NCBI GenBank assembly: GCA_035512775.1
Contig: DATKDI010000006.1
Span: forward strand, 4,372-68,371
Length of the DNA: 64,000 bases
Direction of reading: 5' to 3'
DNA from: JAJNBA01 sp035512775
GTDB lineage: Bacteria > Actinomycetota > UBA4738 > HRBIN12
Below, piece after piece: positions 7,953-16,869 of this stretch. Numbering within the stretch: position 1 is the first letter of the stretch; each line of letters begins with the position of its first letter. The notes beneath the pieces were generated by a model. The model worked only from the letters and a program-made list of their open reading frames with translations. It made no database searches and was not told the origin of the DNA. The position numbers and the translations under genes are program-made.

Positions 7953-9344
7953 GTGCGTCTTTACAACACGCTCACGCGTCGGGTCGAGGAGGTCGCTCCG
8001 GTCGAACCCCGCCGGGTGAAGATCTATGCCTGCGGTCCCACCGTGTACCGGTACGTCCACCTGGGCAATCTCCGCACGTTCATGCTGACCGACCTTATCC
8101 GGCGAACGCTCGAGTTCGAGGGGTACGACGTCACCGAGGTCCAGAACATCACCGACGTCGGACACATGACCGACGAATCCTCCCCCGAGGCGGTGGACAA
8201 GATGCTTTTGGCCGTCGAGGACGAGGGGCTGCAGCCGCTCGAGATCGCCGAGAAGTACACGAAGGAGGCGCTCGACGACATGGCCGCCGTCGGGATACGT
8301 CTGCCGGACATCATGCCGAAGGCCACCGACCACATCCCCGAGATGATCGACCTCACGGCCACGCTGATCGAGCGAGAGCACGCCTACGTCGTCGAGACGG
8401 GCTCCGTCTACTACGACGTCACCAGTTTCCCCGGCTACGGGAAGCTCTCCGGGAACACGTTGGACAAGCTGAAGGCGGGGCACCGCGACCTCGAGACGGA
8501 TCCGGCGAAGCGACATCCCGCGGACTTCGCGCTCTGGAAGTCGGCGGGACCCGGGCGTTTGATGAAGTGGCCCAGCCCGTGGGGTGAGGGCTTCCCCGGG
8601 TGGCACGTCGAATGCTCGGCGATGTCGATGAGATACCTCGGCGATCGGTTCGACATCCACACGGGCGGTAACGACCTGAAGTTCCCCCACCATGAGGACG
8701 AGATCGCGCAATCCGACGGCGCGGTCGGCCACGAGGTGGTCTCCACGTGGGTGCACGGCGGATTCCTGCGGCTCACCGGCCAGAAGATCGCGAAGTCGAC
8801 CGGCAACGTGATCCGCGCGGCGGAGCTGGTGGAGCGCGGCCTCGACCCGCTTGCCTTCCGGTGGCTCACCTTCCAGACCCGGTACCGCTCGGAGATGGAT
8901 TTCACCTGGGAGGTGATGGAGACCGCCGACCAGCGCGTGAAGCAACTGCGGCGTCACGTCGCGGAGTGGGGGAAGCCATCCGATCCTCAGAGCGCGGCCG
9001 CGAAGGACTTCGACGTCCGCTTCCGGGAAGCGCTCGGGAACGATCTGGACATGCCGTCCGCGGTCCGGGCGGTGAATGATCTCGATCACTCGAGCGAGGT
9101 GGCGCCCGGCGAGAAGCGCGCCCTCCTCGCGGCCTGGGACCACGTCCTCGGTCTCGACCTCGAGCGAGAGGCGCAGGCCGGATGGGAGCCCACCGAGGAG
9201 ATGCGCAGGCTCGTCGCGGAGCGCGATGCGGCGCGCGAGACGAAGGATTACGCGCGCTCGGACGAGCTCCGGGACGAGCTCCAGGCGATGGATCTCGAGG
9301 TCATGGACACCGCGGAGGGCACCAAGGTTCGTCCCCGGGACTAG
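7953..9344 (+). CDS. cysS: Cysteinyl-tRNA synthetase
   Basis: This 463-residue class I aminoacyl-tRNA synthetase charges tRNA-Cys. It has the zinc-binding and signature stretch IYACGPTVYRYVHLGNLRTF, the second zinc ligand region GWHVECSAMSM, HTGGNDLKFPHHEDEIAQS, and the KMSKS-type loop as KIAKSTGN. The C-terminal DALR-type helical part ends in RDAARETKDYARSDELRDELQAM. It is not the shorter mycothiol ligase MshC, because the C-terminal anticodon-binding part is present. The GTG start is supported by the -10 hexamer six bases upstream rather than by a Shine-Dalgarno. The following gene is convergent. Confidence 0.93.
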   Translation: MRLYNTLTRRVEEVAPVEPRRVKIYACGPTVYRYVHLGNLRTFMLTDLIRRTLEFEGYDVTEVQNITDVGHMTDESSPEAVDKMLLAVEDEGLQPLEIAEKYTKEALDDMAAVGIRLPDIMPKATDHIPEMIDLTATLIEREHAYVVETGSVYYDVTSFPGYGKLSGNTLDKLKAGHRDLETDPAKRHPADFALWKSAGPGRLMKWPSPWGEGFPGWHVECSAMSMRYLGDRFDIHTGGNDLKFPHHEDEIAQSDGAVGHEVVSTWVHGGFLRLTGQKIAKSTGNVIRAAELVERGLDPLAFRWLTFQTRYRSEMDFTWEVMETADQRVKQLRRHVAEWGKPSDPQSAAAKDFDVRFREALGNDLDMPSAVRAVNDLDHSSEVAPGEKRALLAAWDHVLGLDLEREAQAGWEPTEEMRRLVAERDAARETKDYARSDELRDELQAMDLEVMDTAEGTKVRPRD

Positions 9345-9349
9345 GCGGC

Positions 9350-9649
9350 TCAGCCGACGCCGAGAGGCGTGCCCAGACGCCGGGCGGCCGCCTTGAGCGC
9401 GTCGGAGAGGAACGAGGTGACCTCGGGGTCGAAAGGAGGCGCGGGTCGCGAGGAGATCACGCAGGAACACGACGGTGTGGTCTCGATGTCCATCATGTAC
9501 GCGAGGCAGCGAGGCTCGTCCGCCGAGACCGGATGATCCCCGATCCGGCCCCAGTCGACCGCCGACACGTCGACGCGGCTGGACGCTCGGAGGTACTTGT
9601 CCAGGTCGAACTCCGAGGTGTCCATCTTCATGAGCTCGTCCCTCGCCAC
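9350..9649 (-). CDS. Small hypothetical protein, possibly truncated ferritin-like/desaturase-like remnant
   Basis: This is a 99-residue ORF converging on cysS. The stretch FDLDKYLRASSRVDVSAVDW, then RCLAYMMDIE and DPEVTSFLSDAL, reminds me of the N-terminal helices of ferritin-like or acyl-ACP-desaturase-like proteins of about 300 residues. The metal-binding helices that should follow are absent and the reading ends soon after. A truncated pseudogene or a genuine small protein are both possible. GTG 9649 is the longest start; an ATG (9631) behind GAGGGACGAG is an alternative. The family resemblance is from memory and uncertain. Confidence 0.45.
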   Translation of the reverse strand: MARDELMKMDTSEFDLDKYLRASSRVDVSAVDWGRIGDHPVSADEPRCLAYMMDIETTPSCSCVISSRPAPPFDPEVTSFLSDALKAAARRLGTPLGVG

Positions 9650-9738
9650 GGCGCGCTGCCGATCATCCTCATCCTGCCTTCACCACCCTGGTTCGCACCA
9701 TCCGGGCGACAGGATCACCCCGAGGTCGGTCCATGTGG

Positions 9739-10836
9739 TCAAGACACGACCTGGAGCTCGCGCGTGCTCCGGTTGAGGCGCTCGACCCCGTCCGCGGTCA
9801 CGGCCACGATGTCCTCGATCCGGATGCCGAAGCGCCCTTTGAGATAGACGCCCGGCTCCACGGAGAAGGTCATACCGGGCTCAAGGACCGTCCGGTCGCC
9901 CTCCACCATGTACGGGGGTTCGTGCAGATCGAGGCCGATGCCGTGCCCGGTCCGGTGGATGAAGCGCTCACCGTAGCCCGCGGCGTCGACGATCGTTCGT
10001 GCCGTCCGGTCGACCTCCTGGGCCTCCAGTCCGGGCCGCACGGCCTCGACGGCTGCCGCCTGAGCCTCCTGGACGGCCGCGTAGGCGTGCTCGAATCCCT
10101 CCGGTGGATCGCCGACCACCACGGTTCGGGTCGTGTCGCTGAAGTAGCCCCCCAGCTGTCCCCCGAAGTCCATCACGACCGCGTCGCGCGGCAGGATCGT
10201 CCGGCCCCCGGGCTCGTGATGGGGGGAAGCCGCGTTGGGCCCGCTCGCCACGATCGTGAAATCGGCGCGATCGTGTCCGTTCCGGACGAGCAGCTCCGCG
10301 AGGTCGTGGGCGACGTCCTCTTCGCTGCGGCCCTGGAACGACATCGAGACGACCTGGCGGAAGGTCTCGTCGGCGGCGCGTCCGGCGCGCCGGAGCGCCC
10401 CGAGCTCGTGCTCGTCCTTGACGGCGCGGAGGCGAACCATCACCGAAGACGCCGGCGAGAACGCGGCGTCGGGCAGCTCGCGCTGAAGGCCGAGGAGATG
10501 GGACGCCCAAAGCCGATCCGCGACGGCGATCCGCTCGACCCCGGCGAGCACGCTCGCGGCGGTCTCGAAGGGGTCGGACCCGTCTCGCCAGGGCATCAGC
10601 CCGAGGTGGTCCCCCAAAGGGGAGGCTTCGGCGAGCGCCCGCTCGAGCTCGGGGACGAGCATGACGGGGTCGCGGTGGGAGCGGAGCACGAGCAGGGTCG
10701 GACGTGGGAGCGGCATCGGATCGTAGCCGGTCAGGTACGCGAGGTCGCGCGAGGGCGACACCACGAGCGCGTCCAGGTCCTGGCTCGCGGTTTCCTCCGC
10801 CGCTCTCGCGAGCCGATCGAGATAGACCGCCTTCAC
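9739..10836 (-). CDS. M24 family Xaa-Pro aminopeptidase/dipeptidase
   Basis: This 365-residue protein has an N-terminal creatinase-like domain (ALVVSPSRDLAYLTGYDP) and a C-terminal pita-bread metallopeptidase domain. Its five metal ligands are visible: Asp in VVMDFGGQLGGYFSDTTRTV (both Asp), His in RTGHGIGLDLHEPPYM, Glu in FSVEPGVY and Glu in IRIEDIV. It should release N-terminal residues before proline or cleave X-Pro dipeptides in the cytoplasm. The GTG start overlaps the TGA of the upstream lipid-kinase-like gene (GTGA), so the two are translationally coupled. Confidence 0.88.
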   Translation of the reverse strand: MKAVYLDRLARAAEETASQDLDALVVSPSRDLAYLTGYDPMPLPRPTLLVLRSHRDPVMLVPELERALAEASPLGDHLGLMPWRDGSDPFETAASVLAGVERIAVADRLWASHLLGLQRELPDAAFSPASSVMVRLRAVKDEHELGALRRAGRAADETFRQVVSMSFQGRSEEDVAHDLAELLVRNGHDRADFTIVASGPNAASPHHEPGGRTILPRDAVVMDFGGQLGGYFSDTTRTVVVGDPPEGFEHAYAAVQEAQAAAVEAVRPGLEAQEVDRTARTIVDAAGYGERFIHRTGHGIGLDLHEPPYMVEGDRTVLEPGMTFSVEPGVYLKGRFGIRIEDIVAVTADGVERLNRSTRELQVVS

Positions 10837-11759
10837 AGCTTGAAGAGGATCGGCCGGGGCACGATCTGGAACGTGGCGGGGGTCGTCCCGAGTGTGACGC
10901 CGTCGGCGAGAACCGGCATCGGCCGTTCCGGTCGGACCTCGAAGCGGATCTTCGCTTTCAGCTCCTCGATGTGCGGGTCGGGGACGTGATCGCCGTGGCG
11001 GAACAGGCGCGGGAGCTGCGTGTAGGCGCCGGACCGCGGCCCGGTGAACACGAGAGCGTCCAGCACGCCGTCCCCGGGGAACGAGCGCGGCGACAGCCGA
11101 AGACCGCCACCGGTGAACTGAGCGTTCGCCACGACGACGTTCCACGCCCGGCCTTCCCACGTGCGCGTGTCGTGCTCGATGGTGAACCTCAACGCCTTCG
11201 TCTTCAGGTAACCGCACCAGAAGCCGTAGAAGCGGCGCGAGCCGCCGAGCCACGCCGGAGCCTTCGCCGCGCACGCGACTTGCTGGGCCCCCATCCCCAC
11301 CTGCGCCAGGTTGTGCCCGTATCGTGTGCGGCGCTCGCCGCTGGTCCCGGTCGTCGTGATCTTCATGAGGTCCAGGGCGTAGGTGTTGTCCCCGACCAGA
11401 TGCGCCGCGGCCGACTCGGTGTCCCCGGGCACGCCGAAGCTGCGGACGAGGTCGCATCCGCTCCCGGCGCCGATCACGCCGAGCACCGGGTCCTCGCGGA
11501 TCGGCCGGCCCTCCCGGAACATCCCGTTCACCACGTCCTGGACCGTCTCGTCGTTCCCGACCGCGACGAGGAACCGGAATCCCTCATCCAGCGCGCTGGT
11601 CGCGAGCGCCGAGGGATCCGCCCCGTTCGCCACGAGGGTCCGGTGCTCGAGCCCGCGCTCGTCGAGCGCGCGTTCGAGTACCGGAAGCTGGTCGAGGACC
11701 CCCGCCCGCGGGTCGGCGATCACCGCGATGGTGCCGAACGGGCTGGCCATGGTGGGCAT
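10833..11759 (-). CDS. Diacylglycerol-kinase-fold protein with degenerate nucleotide motifs
   Basis: This 308-residue protein has the DAGK/YegS fold: IAVIADPRAG at the N-terminus, a central catalytic region and the C-terminal sandwich with NAQFTGGGLRLSPRSFPGDGVLD. The two nucleotide-binding signatures differ from the family. The usual GGDGT is GNDET (68–72), and the usual GTGNDFAR is GAGSGCDLVRS. The C-terminal domain is well preserved, so the gene is not simply decaying. It may have lost kinase activity or changed its donor. It lies 5 nt after helY and overlaps the M24 peptidase. ATG 11759 was chosen; ATG 11750 is an alternative. Confidence 0.75.
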   Translation of the reverse strand: MPTMASPFGTIAVIADPRAGVLDQLPVLERALDERGLEHRTLVANGADPSALATSALDEGFRFLVAVGNDETVQDVVNGMFREGRPIREDPVLGVIGAGSGCDLVRSFGVPGDTESAAAHLVGDNTYALDLMKITTTGTSGERRTRYGHNLAQVGMGAQQVACAAKAPAWLGGSRRFYGFWCGYLKTKALRFTIEHDTRTWEGRAWNVVVANAQFTGGGLRLSPRSFPGDGVLDALVFTGPRSGAYTQLPRLFRHGDHVPDPHIEELKAKIRFEVRPERPMPVLADGVTLGTTPATFQIVPRPILFKL

Positions 11760-11764
11760 CGTAG

Positions 11765-14422
11765 CTACACCCCCGTGTAGGCGACGACGCCGCGCAGGAT
11801 CGCTGCGCGTCCCGCGCGGACCTGCGCGGCCGCCTCGGGCGCCGCGACCTCCTCGATCTGCCGCAGCAGATCCACGAGCTGCTTGCAGTTCCGGATGAAG
11901 TCCCCGGGCGCCATCTCGGTCTCGACGAGGATGTCGTCCAGCGCGTCCCCCTCGGCCCAGTGATAGATCGGCGTCGCGAAGCCCGCCTCCAGTTCGCGAC
12001 AGAGCTGCACCTGATGCTCGTCCTCGGTCCGCCGAACCTTCCTCCAGAGGCGCTGGAGGCGCTCGTACCGTTCCTTGGTCTCCGCCGTGGGCATCTCCCC
12101 CGAGAGCGGGACACGTTCCCGTCCCTCGTAGATCACGGCGGAAAGGAGCGCGACCACCTCGGAGGGCCGGAGGTCGTCGAGGAGGCCGGAGTCGAGGGCC
12201 TCCCCCACCAGCAGGTCTCCTTCGCCATAGATCCGCGTCAACGTTCTGCCCTTGGTGGTGAGGGACCATGCGTCCACGTAGCCCAGCGCGCGGAGCACCG
12301 AGAGGACCCGATCGAACTGCCTGGCGAGTGTCTCGGTGCGGACCCGGATCCGTCGCTCCACGCCACCGAGCCGTCGCTGGAGCTCGCTCGCACGCATCGC
12401 CCACCGTTCGTGATTCGCCCGCTCCGGGCAGCGACGGCACGGATGTGCCGCGGCGAGCTTCTCGAGACGGGCGGCTTCGCGCTCGACCTTGGGATCGGTC
12501 CGCCCCCGTCGCCGTCCGCCCCCCGCCTTCACGTCGAGCGCCACGAGCCTGGCCGCCACGTCCCGGCGGAACCTCGGGTTGCGAACGCTCCCGGACTTCG
12601 GCAGCGGGATCCTGGTCAGGACCTGCGGCGGTTCCTCGAAGTCGCGGTCGTTCAGCCGGAAGAACTGGCGATCCTGCGCGAGCACCGTGGGCTTGCCGTC
12701 GCGCGACGACACGACCACCGCCACCCCGCGGCGTCGCGCGCGCGGGACCCACACGACGTCGCCGGGGCGCAATCGAGCCACACTCTCGCGTACCTCGTCG
12801 CGGCGTCCCTGGTCGCGGGTCCGCCGGTCTTCCTCCCGGAGCTGCCGCGCCTTCTCGAGGTATCCCCAGTACTCCTCGAAGTCTCCGAGGTGGCACACCA
12901 TGTTCTCGCGGTAGCCCTCGAGAGTCGCCAGATCCTGCTGGCGAGAGCGCTCGAGGGCGACGACGCCTCGGTCCGCGAGGAACTGGGCGAACGACGAGTT
13001 CAGGAGGTGGTGCGCCTGCTCGGGCGTGTAGTTGCGCACCAGGTTGACCGCCATGTTGTACGAGGGGCGGAACGAGGAGGCGAGGTCGTACGTGCGGGTC
13101 GCGGCGAGGCCGGCCACCCGCTCGAACGGCACCTGCTTCTGATAGATCACGACGGCGTGGCCGAGCGCATCGATCCCTCGCCGGCCCGCCCGGCCGGTGA
13201 GCTGCGTGTACTCCCCCGGGGTGACCAGCTCGTGCCGCTCGCCCTGGAACTTCCACAGGTCCTCGATGACCACGCTCTTGGCCGGCATGTTGATGCCAAG
13301 CGAGAGCGTCTCGGTCGCGAACACGACCTTCACGAGCCCTTCCTGGAAGAGCTCCTCCACGGTCTCCTTGAACATCGGGAGCATCCCGGCGTGGTGGGCG
13401 GCGACGCCCGTGGTGAGGGACTCGAGGAAGTCGGAGAAGCCGAGGCTCGTGAGGTCGTCCTCGTCGACCCAGGCGGCGCGGGTCTCGGCCCTGTCCCGGA
13501 TGATGGCCGCCTCCTCCCGCGTCGTGAGGCGCACGTTCGCGTCTCGCATCCACCGCACGCTCCTGTCGCAGCCCGACCGGCTGAAGACGAAGTAGATCGC
13601 GGGGAGCATCCCTTCCTTCTCGAGGACCTCCACGACCTCTTCACGCCGGGGGACGTACACGCGGCGGTGGCCCTCGCGTGGCCGGGAGATCCGTTGATGC
13701 TGCGGGAGGCCCGAGCCCCGCCGGTAATACGTCTTGGTCTTCAGCTCGTGTTGATCAAGCGAGACCACGTACGGGTTCGGTAGGAGGATGCCGTCCTGTT
13801 CCACGTGCATCGGGTGCAGGCGGGGGCCGACCAGGTAATGGTGCTCGAGCGGCACCGGACGGCGCTCCTCGATCACGACCCGCGTGTCACCGCGGAGGGT
13901 GGTGATCCAGTCACCGAACTCTTCCGCGTTGGAGATCGTAGCCGAGAGGGCCACCACGCTGACCGACGGCGGCAGGTGGATCAGCACCTCTTCCCAGACG
14001 GCGCCTCGGTAGGGGTCCTGCAGGTAGTGGACCTCGTCCATCACGACCGACAGCAGCCCCGTGAGCGTCGACGAGCGCTCGTAGAGCATGTTACGCAGCA
14101 CCTCCGTGGTCATGACGACGATCGACGCCTCCGGGTTGATCGCGTTATCGCCCGTCAGCAGTCCCACCGTGCCCGCGCCGTGCTTGGTGACCAGATCCCC
14201 GAACTTCTGGTTGGACAGGGCCTTCAGCGGGGTCGTGTAGAAGGCTTTCCCACCGCGATCGAGAGCCCGCTCGATCGCGAACTCGGCGACGACGGTCTTG
14301 CCCGAGCCGGTCGGCGCCGCGACGAGCACCGAGAGCCCTCGATGCACGGCGTCGATCGCATCCTGCTGGAAGCCGTCCAGCTCGAACGGGAACTGCTGCG
14401 CGAAATCCTCAGGAGTGGCCAC
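11765..14422 (-). CDS. helY: Ski2-like DEVH-box helicase HelY
   Basis: This 885-residue superfamily 2 helicase begins with the Q-like region FELDGFQQDAIDAV. Motif I is APTGSGKT (35–42), motif II DEVH (129–132), motif III LSATISN and motif VI QLTGRAGRRGID. A long C-terminal region with the arch/DSHCT-type helices follows. It matches mycobacterial HelY, which also lies beside tatC and tatA and has a similar length of about 900 residues. The probable role is RNA unwinding during RNA turnover. The GTG start has TAGACT (14433–14438) ten bases upstream, a likely -10 giving a very short leader. It heads a unit with the downstream lipid-kinase-like and M24 peptidase genes. Confidence 0.9.
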   Translation of the reverse strand: MATPEDFAQQFPFELDGFQQDAIDAVHRGLSVLVAAPTGSGKTVVAEFAIERALDRGGKAFYTTPLKALSNQKFGDLVTKHGAGTVGLLTGDNAINPEASIVVMTTEVLRNMLYERSSTLTGLLSVVMDEVHYLQDPYRGAVWEEVLIHLPPSVSVVALSATISNAEEFGDWITTLRGDTRVVIEERRPVPLEHHYLVGPRLHPMHVEQDGILLPNPYVVSLDQHELKTKTYYRRGSGLPQHQRISRPREGHRRVYVPRREEVVEVLEKEGMLPAIYFVFSRSGCDRSVRWMRDANVRLTTREEAAIIRDRAETRAAWVDEDDLTSLGFSDFLESLTTGVAAHHAGMLPMFKETVEELFQEGLVKVVFATETLSLGINMPAKSVVIEDLWKFQGERHELVTPGEYTQLTGRAGRRGIDALGHAVVIYQKQVPFERVAGLAATRTYDLASSFRPSYNMAVNLVRNYTPEQAHHLLNSSFAQFLADRGVVALERSRQQDLATLEGYRENMVCHLGDFEEYWGYLEKARQLREEDRRTRDQGRRDEVRESVARLRPGDVVWVPRARRRGVAVVVSSRDGKPTVLAQDRQFFRLNDRDFEEPPQVLTRIPLPKSGSVRNPRFRRDVAARLVALDVKAGGGRRRGRTDPKVEREAARLEKLAAAHPCRRCPERANHERWAMRASELQRRLGGVERRIRVRTETLARQFDRVLSVLRALGYVDAWSLTTKGRTLTRIYGEGDLLVGEALDSGLLDDLRPSEVVALLSAVIYEGRERVPLSGEMPTAETKERYERLQRLWRKVRRTEDEHQVQLCRELEAGFATPIYHWAEGDALDDILVETEMAPGDFIRNCKQLVDLLRQIEEVAAPEAAAQVRAGRAAILRGVVAYTGV

Positions 14423-14491
14423 GGGTGTGGCCAGTCTACGAGCGGGTTCCGGACGGCCGGGCTCGGTTCGGTGCGACTCGGGGTTGGCGTG

Positions 14492-15223
14492 TCAGGCGCC
14501 GACGGGCGGGATCATGCCGTCGAGGGCCGTGTGGAACGCCTCGGGAGCCTCGAGGTTGGAGATGTGCCCGGCGCCCTCGATCCGCAGGAGCTCCGCGCCG
14601 GGCACGCGGCCGGCGATGCCGGCGGTCACGTCGGGCGGGATCAACCGGTCGGCCGTGCCGGTGATCACGAGGGTGGGCACGTCGATCCCCGGGAGGTCCG
14701 GCACGGAATCCGGACGCTCCGCCATCCCGAGCGCGGCGGCCGCGATCCCCCCAGGCGTCTGGTCGGCGATCATGGCCTTCACGCGCTCCCGGAGCTCCAC
14801 GGGGGCTTCCTCCGCGAGCAGCGGCGGTGGCTCCTCCACCAGGAACCCGTGGCCCTCCTTCTTCAGGCGTTCGGCCAGGGCGCGGCGCCCGGCCGCGCCT
14901 TCCGGCGGGTCCGGCTCCGCCCGGGTGTTGGCGAGCACCAGGGCCGAGATGCGCGGCCGCGCGACCCTCCAGAGCTCGAAGGCGACGTAGCCGCCCATCG
15001 AGAGCCCGCACACGATGGCGGTGTCGACCCCCGCCTCGTCGAGTGCTCGCACGCAGTGCTCGGCCGCGAGCGCCATCGTGAGGACCTCGGGTCCCTCCGT
15101 GCCCCCGAAGCCGGGGAGGTGGGGTGCGACGATCGGCAGACGCGCGCCGAGGGCGGTCAGCTGTGGTTCCCACATGCGGGCGTCCAACGGGAACGCGTGG
15201 ATCAACAGCAGGCCCGTGGTCAT
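14492..15223 (-). CDS. Alpha/beta-fold hydrolase
   Basis: This 243-residue protein starts with LLLIHAFPLDARMWEPQL, the oxyanion strand of alpha/beta hydrolases. The nucleophile elbow is CGLSMGGYVAFEL, the acid is the Asp in ITGTADRLIPP, and the catalytic His is in EGAGHISNLEAPEAF. The family includes 3-oxoadipate enol-lactonase-like and esterase-like enzymes; no specific substrate is indicated. It begins 4 nt after the canonical lipid-kinase gene, so the two are probably one operon. There is no signal peptide. Confidence 0.85.
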   Translation of the reverse strand: MTTGLLLIHAFPLDARMWEPQLTALGARLPIVAPHLPGFGGTEGPEVLTMALAAEHCVRALDEAGVDTAIVCGLSMGGYVAFELWRVARPRISALVLANTRAEPDPPEGAAGRRALAERLKKEGHGFLVEEPPPLLAEEAPVELRERVKAMIADQTPGGIAAAALGMAERPDSVPDLPGIDVPTLVITGTADRLIPPDVTAGIAGRVPGAELLRIEGAGHISNLEAPEAFHTALDGMIPPVGA

Positions 15224-15227
15224 GCGC

Positions 15228-16142
15228 TCACCGTACGCCCTTGGCGTCGGGCCCGACCACCACCGGCAGGGCCGCGGGACGGACCTCGAAGATCGCCGGG
15301 AGCGAGCCGAGCAGCTCTCCGTCCGCGTACACGAGGACGCGTCGGTCCGCTTCGACCTGCACCCGGGTGCCCGTCCGCATACGCACCTTGGGATGCGTCG
15401 TGTGGGAGCCGAGGAACACGCGCGGGAACGCTCGAAGGAACGCCGGCTTCGAGAGCGCTTCGACGATGCAGACGTCCAGCAGCCCGTCGTTCATGACGGC
15501 GTTCGGGAGAACCTTCATCCCTCCCCCGGTCCAGCGGCCGCTTCCCACCTCGACCAGCATCGCGTCCAGCTCCATCCGTTCGTCGTCGACCTGGATGGTG
15601 AACGCAGCCGGCGAGTACCGGGAAAGCGTCTTCAGCAACGCGACGATGTACGTGCCGGTCGCTCCGAGGTTGACCGTCATCCCGTTCGCCGTCTCGTTCA
15701 CCTCCGAATCGAAGCCGGCGCCGGCGATGTTCACGAAGCTCCTCTTGTCGGCGCCCGTCGTGACCTCGATGAGGTCGAGGTCGACGATCTTCGGGTTGGC
15801 GAGCAGCTCGACCGCGGTGTCCAGCTTCCCTACTCCGATCGCCTTGGCGAAGTCGTCGCCGGTCCCCGCCGGGAGCGCGGCCAACGCGGTGCCGGTGCCG
15901 AGGATCCCGTTGGCGGCGAGCGAGGCGGTGCCGTCGCCGCCGAGGGCGGCCACGATCCGCGCTCCCCCTTCGGCCGCGGCGCGAGCGAGCCGCTCCAGGT
16001 CGGTGCCCGACTCCGCGATCCGGATCTCATGCGGTACCCGAAGTCGGTGGAGCGCCGTGGTGACCTTCCCGATCAGGCGTCCCGCCCTCCCGTGCCCCGC
16101 CGCGGGATTGGCGACCACGACGAGGCCGGGAGCGTCTGCCAC
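15228..16142 (-). CDS. Diacylglycerol kinase family lipid kinase
   Basis: This 304-residue protein has intact DAGK signatures: VVVANPAAGHGRAG, ALGGDGTASLAANG and LPAGTGDDFAKAIGV, plus a C-terminal domain with GSGRWTGGGMKVLPNAVMNDGLLD. It should phosphorylate diacylglycerol or a related lipid at the membrane. It differs clearly from the degenerate paralogue about 4 kb away. The start is GTG, three bases after the stop of the membrane-anchored gene upstream, so it is cotranscribed with it and with the alpha/beta hydrolase. Confidence 0.88.
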   Translation of the reverse strand: MADAPGLVVVANPAAGHGRAGRLIGKVTTALHRLRVPHEIRIAESGTDLERLARAAAEGGARIVAALGGDGTASLAANGILGTGTALAALPAGTGDDFAKAIGVGKLDTAVELLANPKIVDLDLIEVTTGADKRSFVNIAGAGFDSEVNETANGMTVNLGATGTYIVALLKTLSRYSPAAFTIQVDDERMELDAMLVEVGSGRWTGGGMKVLPNAVMNDGLLDVCIVEALSKPAFLRAFPRVFLGSHTTHPKVRMRTGTRVQVEADRRVLVYADGELLGSLPAIFEVRPAALPVVVGPDAKGVR

Positions 16143-16145
16143 GGG

Positions 16146-16859
16146 CTACGCGCCCGGGATGGTGGGCTGCCGGGTGATCCCGGCGGCGGCGAGCGCCTCG
16201 GTGTGATGGGTCTGGAAGCGAAGCAGGGCCGCGTCACCATCGGCGAAGAGAGCTTGGGCGCGAGCGAGTGCCGCACGGCGTTCGTTCCCCTCGAGATCGG
16301 CCGCCAGCACCCCGACGAGCGTGGCCTGACGGGAGAACTCGATCGCGGTGAGCAGCTCGTCCCTGGCGGACAGGAACCGGAGCACCTGTCCCTGATCGAA
16401 GCCCTTGTCGGCGAGCGAGCTCGAGAGCTCATACGTCTCGATGGCATCCGTCGTCTTCTTGGCGTCGTCCGCGGCCGTCCCCAGCGTGTCCGCGGCACCC
16501 TTCGGCGTCCTCTCGGCGAGCCCGGAGAGGAGTTCGCGGACCTCCGGGAGGAGGATCGGGGGCCGGCCCTCCGTGATCTGCCCGATCGTGCCGACCTCGG
16601 TCGTGACTAGGTCCTCCCACGCGGCGCCCGCCCGCCGCCGCAGGAGCTCCTGCTCACGGTCGCGCTCGGAGGTCTCTTGCGCGCGGAGACCGTTCGTCAG
16701 CCAGATCCCTCCCCAGAACACCAGGAGACCGGCCACGAAGGCAGCGATGACCTGCACGCCACGGCGCCGTGCGAACGGCACCGGAACAGGGACCGGCCCA
16801 CGCCTCGGCGCGCGCACGGACTGCCTCGTCCTCGTTCGTCCCTTGCCCTTGATCGCCAT
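16146..16859 (-). CDS. Membrane-anchored protein of unknown function
   Basis: This is a 237-residue protein that I do not recognise. The first 34 residues are basic and Pro-rich (RAPRRGPVPVPVPFARRRG). One membrane helix follows (about 35–55, VQVIAAFVAGLLVFWGGIWL). The rest, about 180 residues, is predicted helical with charged heptad-like stretches (SERDREQELLRRRAG). A positive N-terminus and a single helix suggest the C-terminal part is outside the cytoplasm. It sits 10 nt after tatC and 3 nt before a lipid kinase, so it is cotranscribed with the Tat genes. It may have an envelope or secretion-quality role, which is inference from context. Confidence 0.7.
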   Translation of the reverse strand: MAIKGKGRTRTRQSVRAPRRGPVPVPVPFARRRGVQVIAAFVAGLLVFWGGIWLTNGLRAQETSERDREQELLRRRAGAAWEDLVTTEVGTIGQITEGRPPILLPEVRELLSGLAERTPKGAADTLGTAADDAKKTTDAIETYELSSSLADKGFDQGQVLRFLSARDELLTAIEFSRQATLVGVLAADLEGNERRAALARAQALFADGDAALLRFQTHHTEALAAAGITRQPTIPGA

Positions 16860-16869
16860 GGTCGTCGTC

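Noticed and set aside
11760..13553. Long minus-strand frame extending upstream of the lipid-kinase-like gene
   Set aside because: It overlaps helY in another frame, and helY has all helicase motifs.
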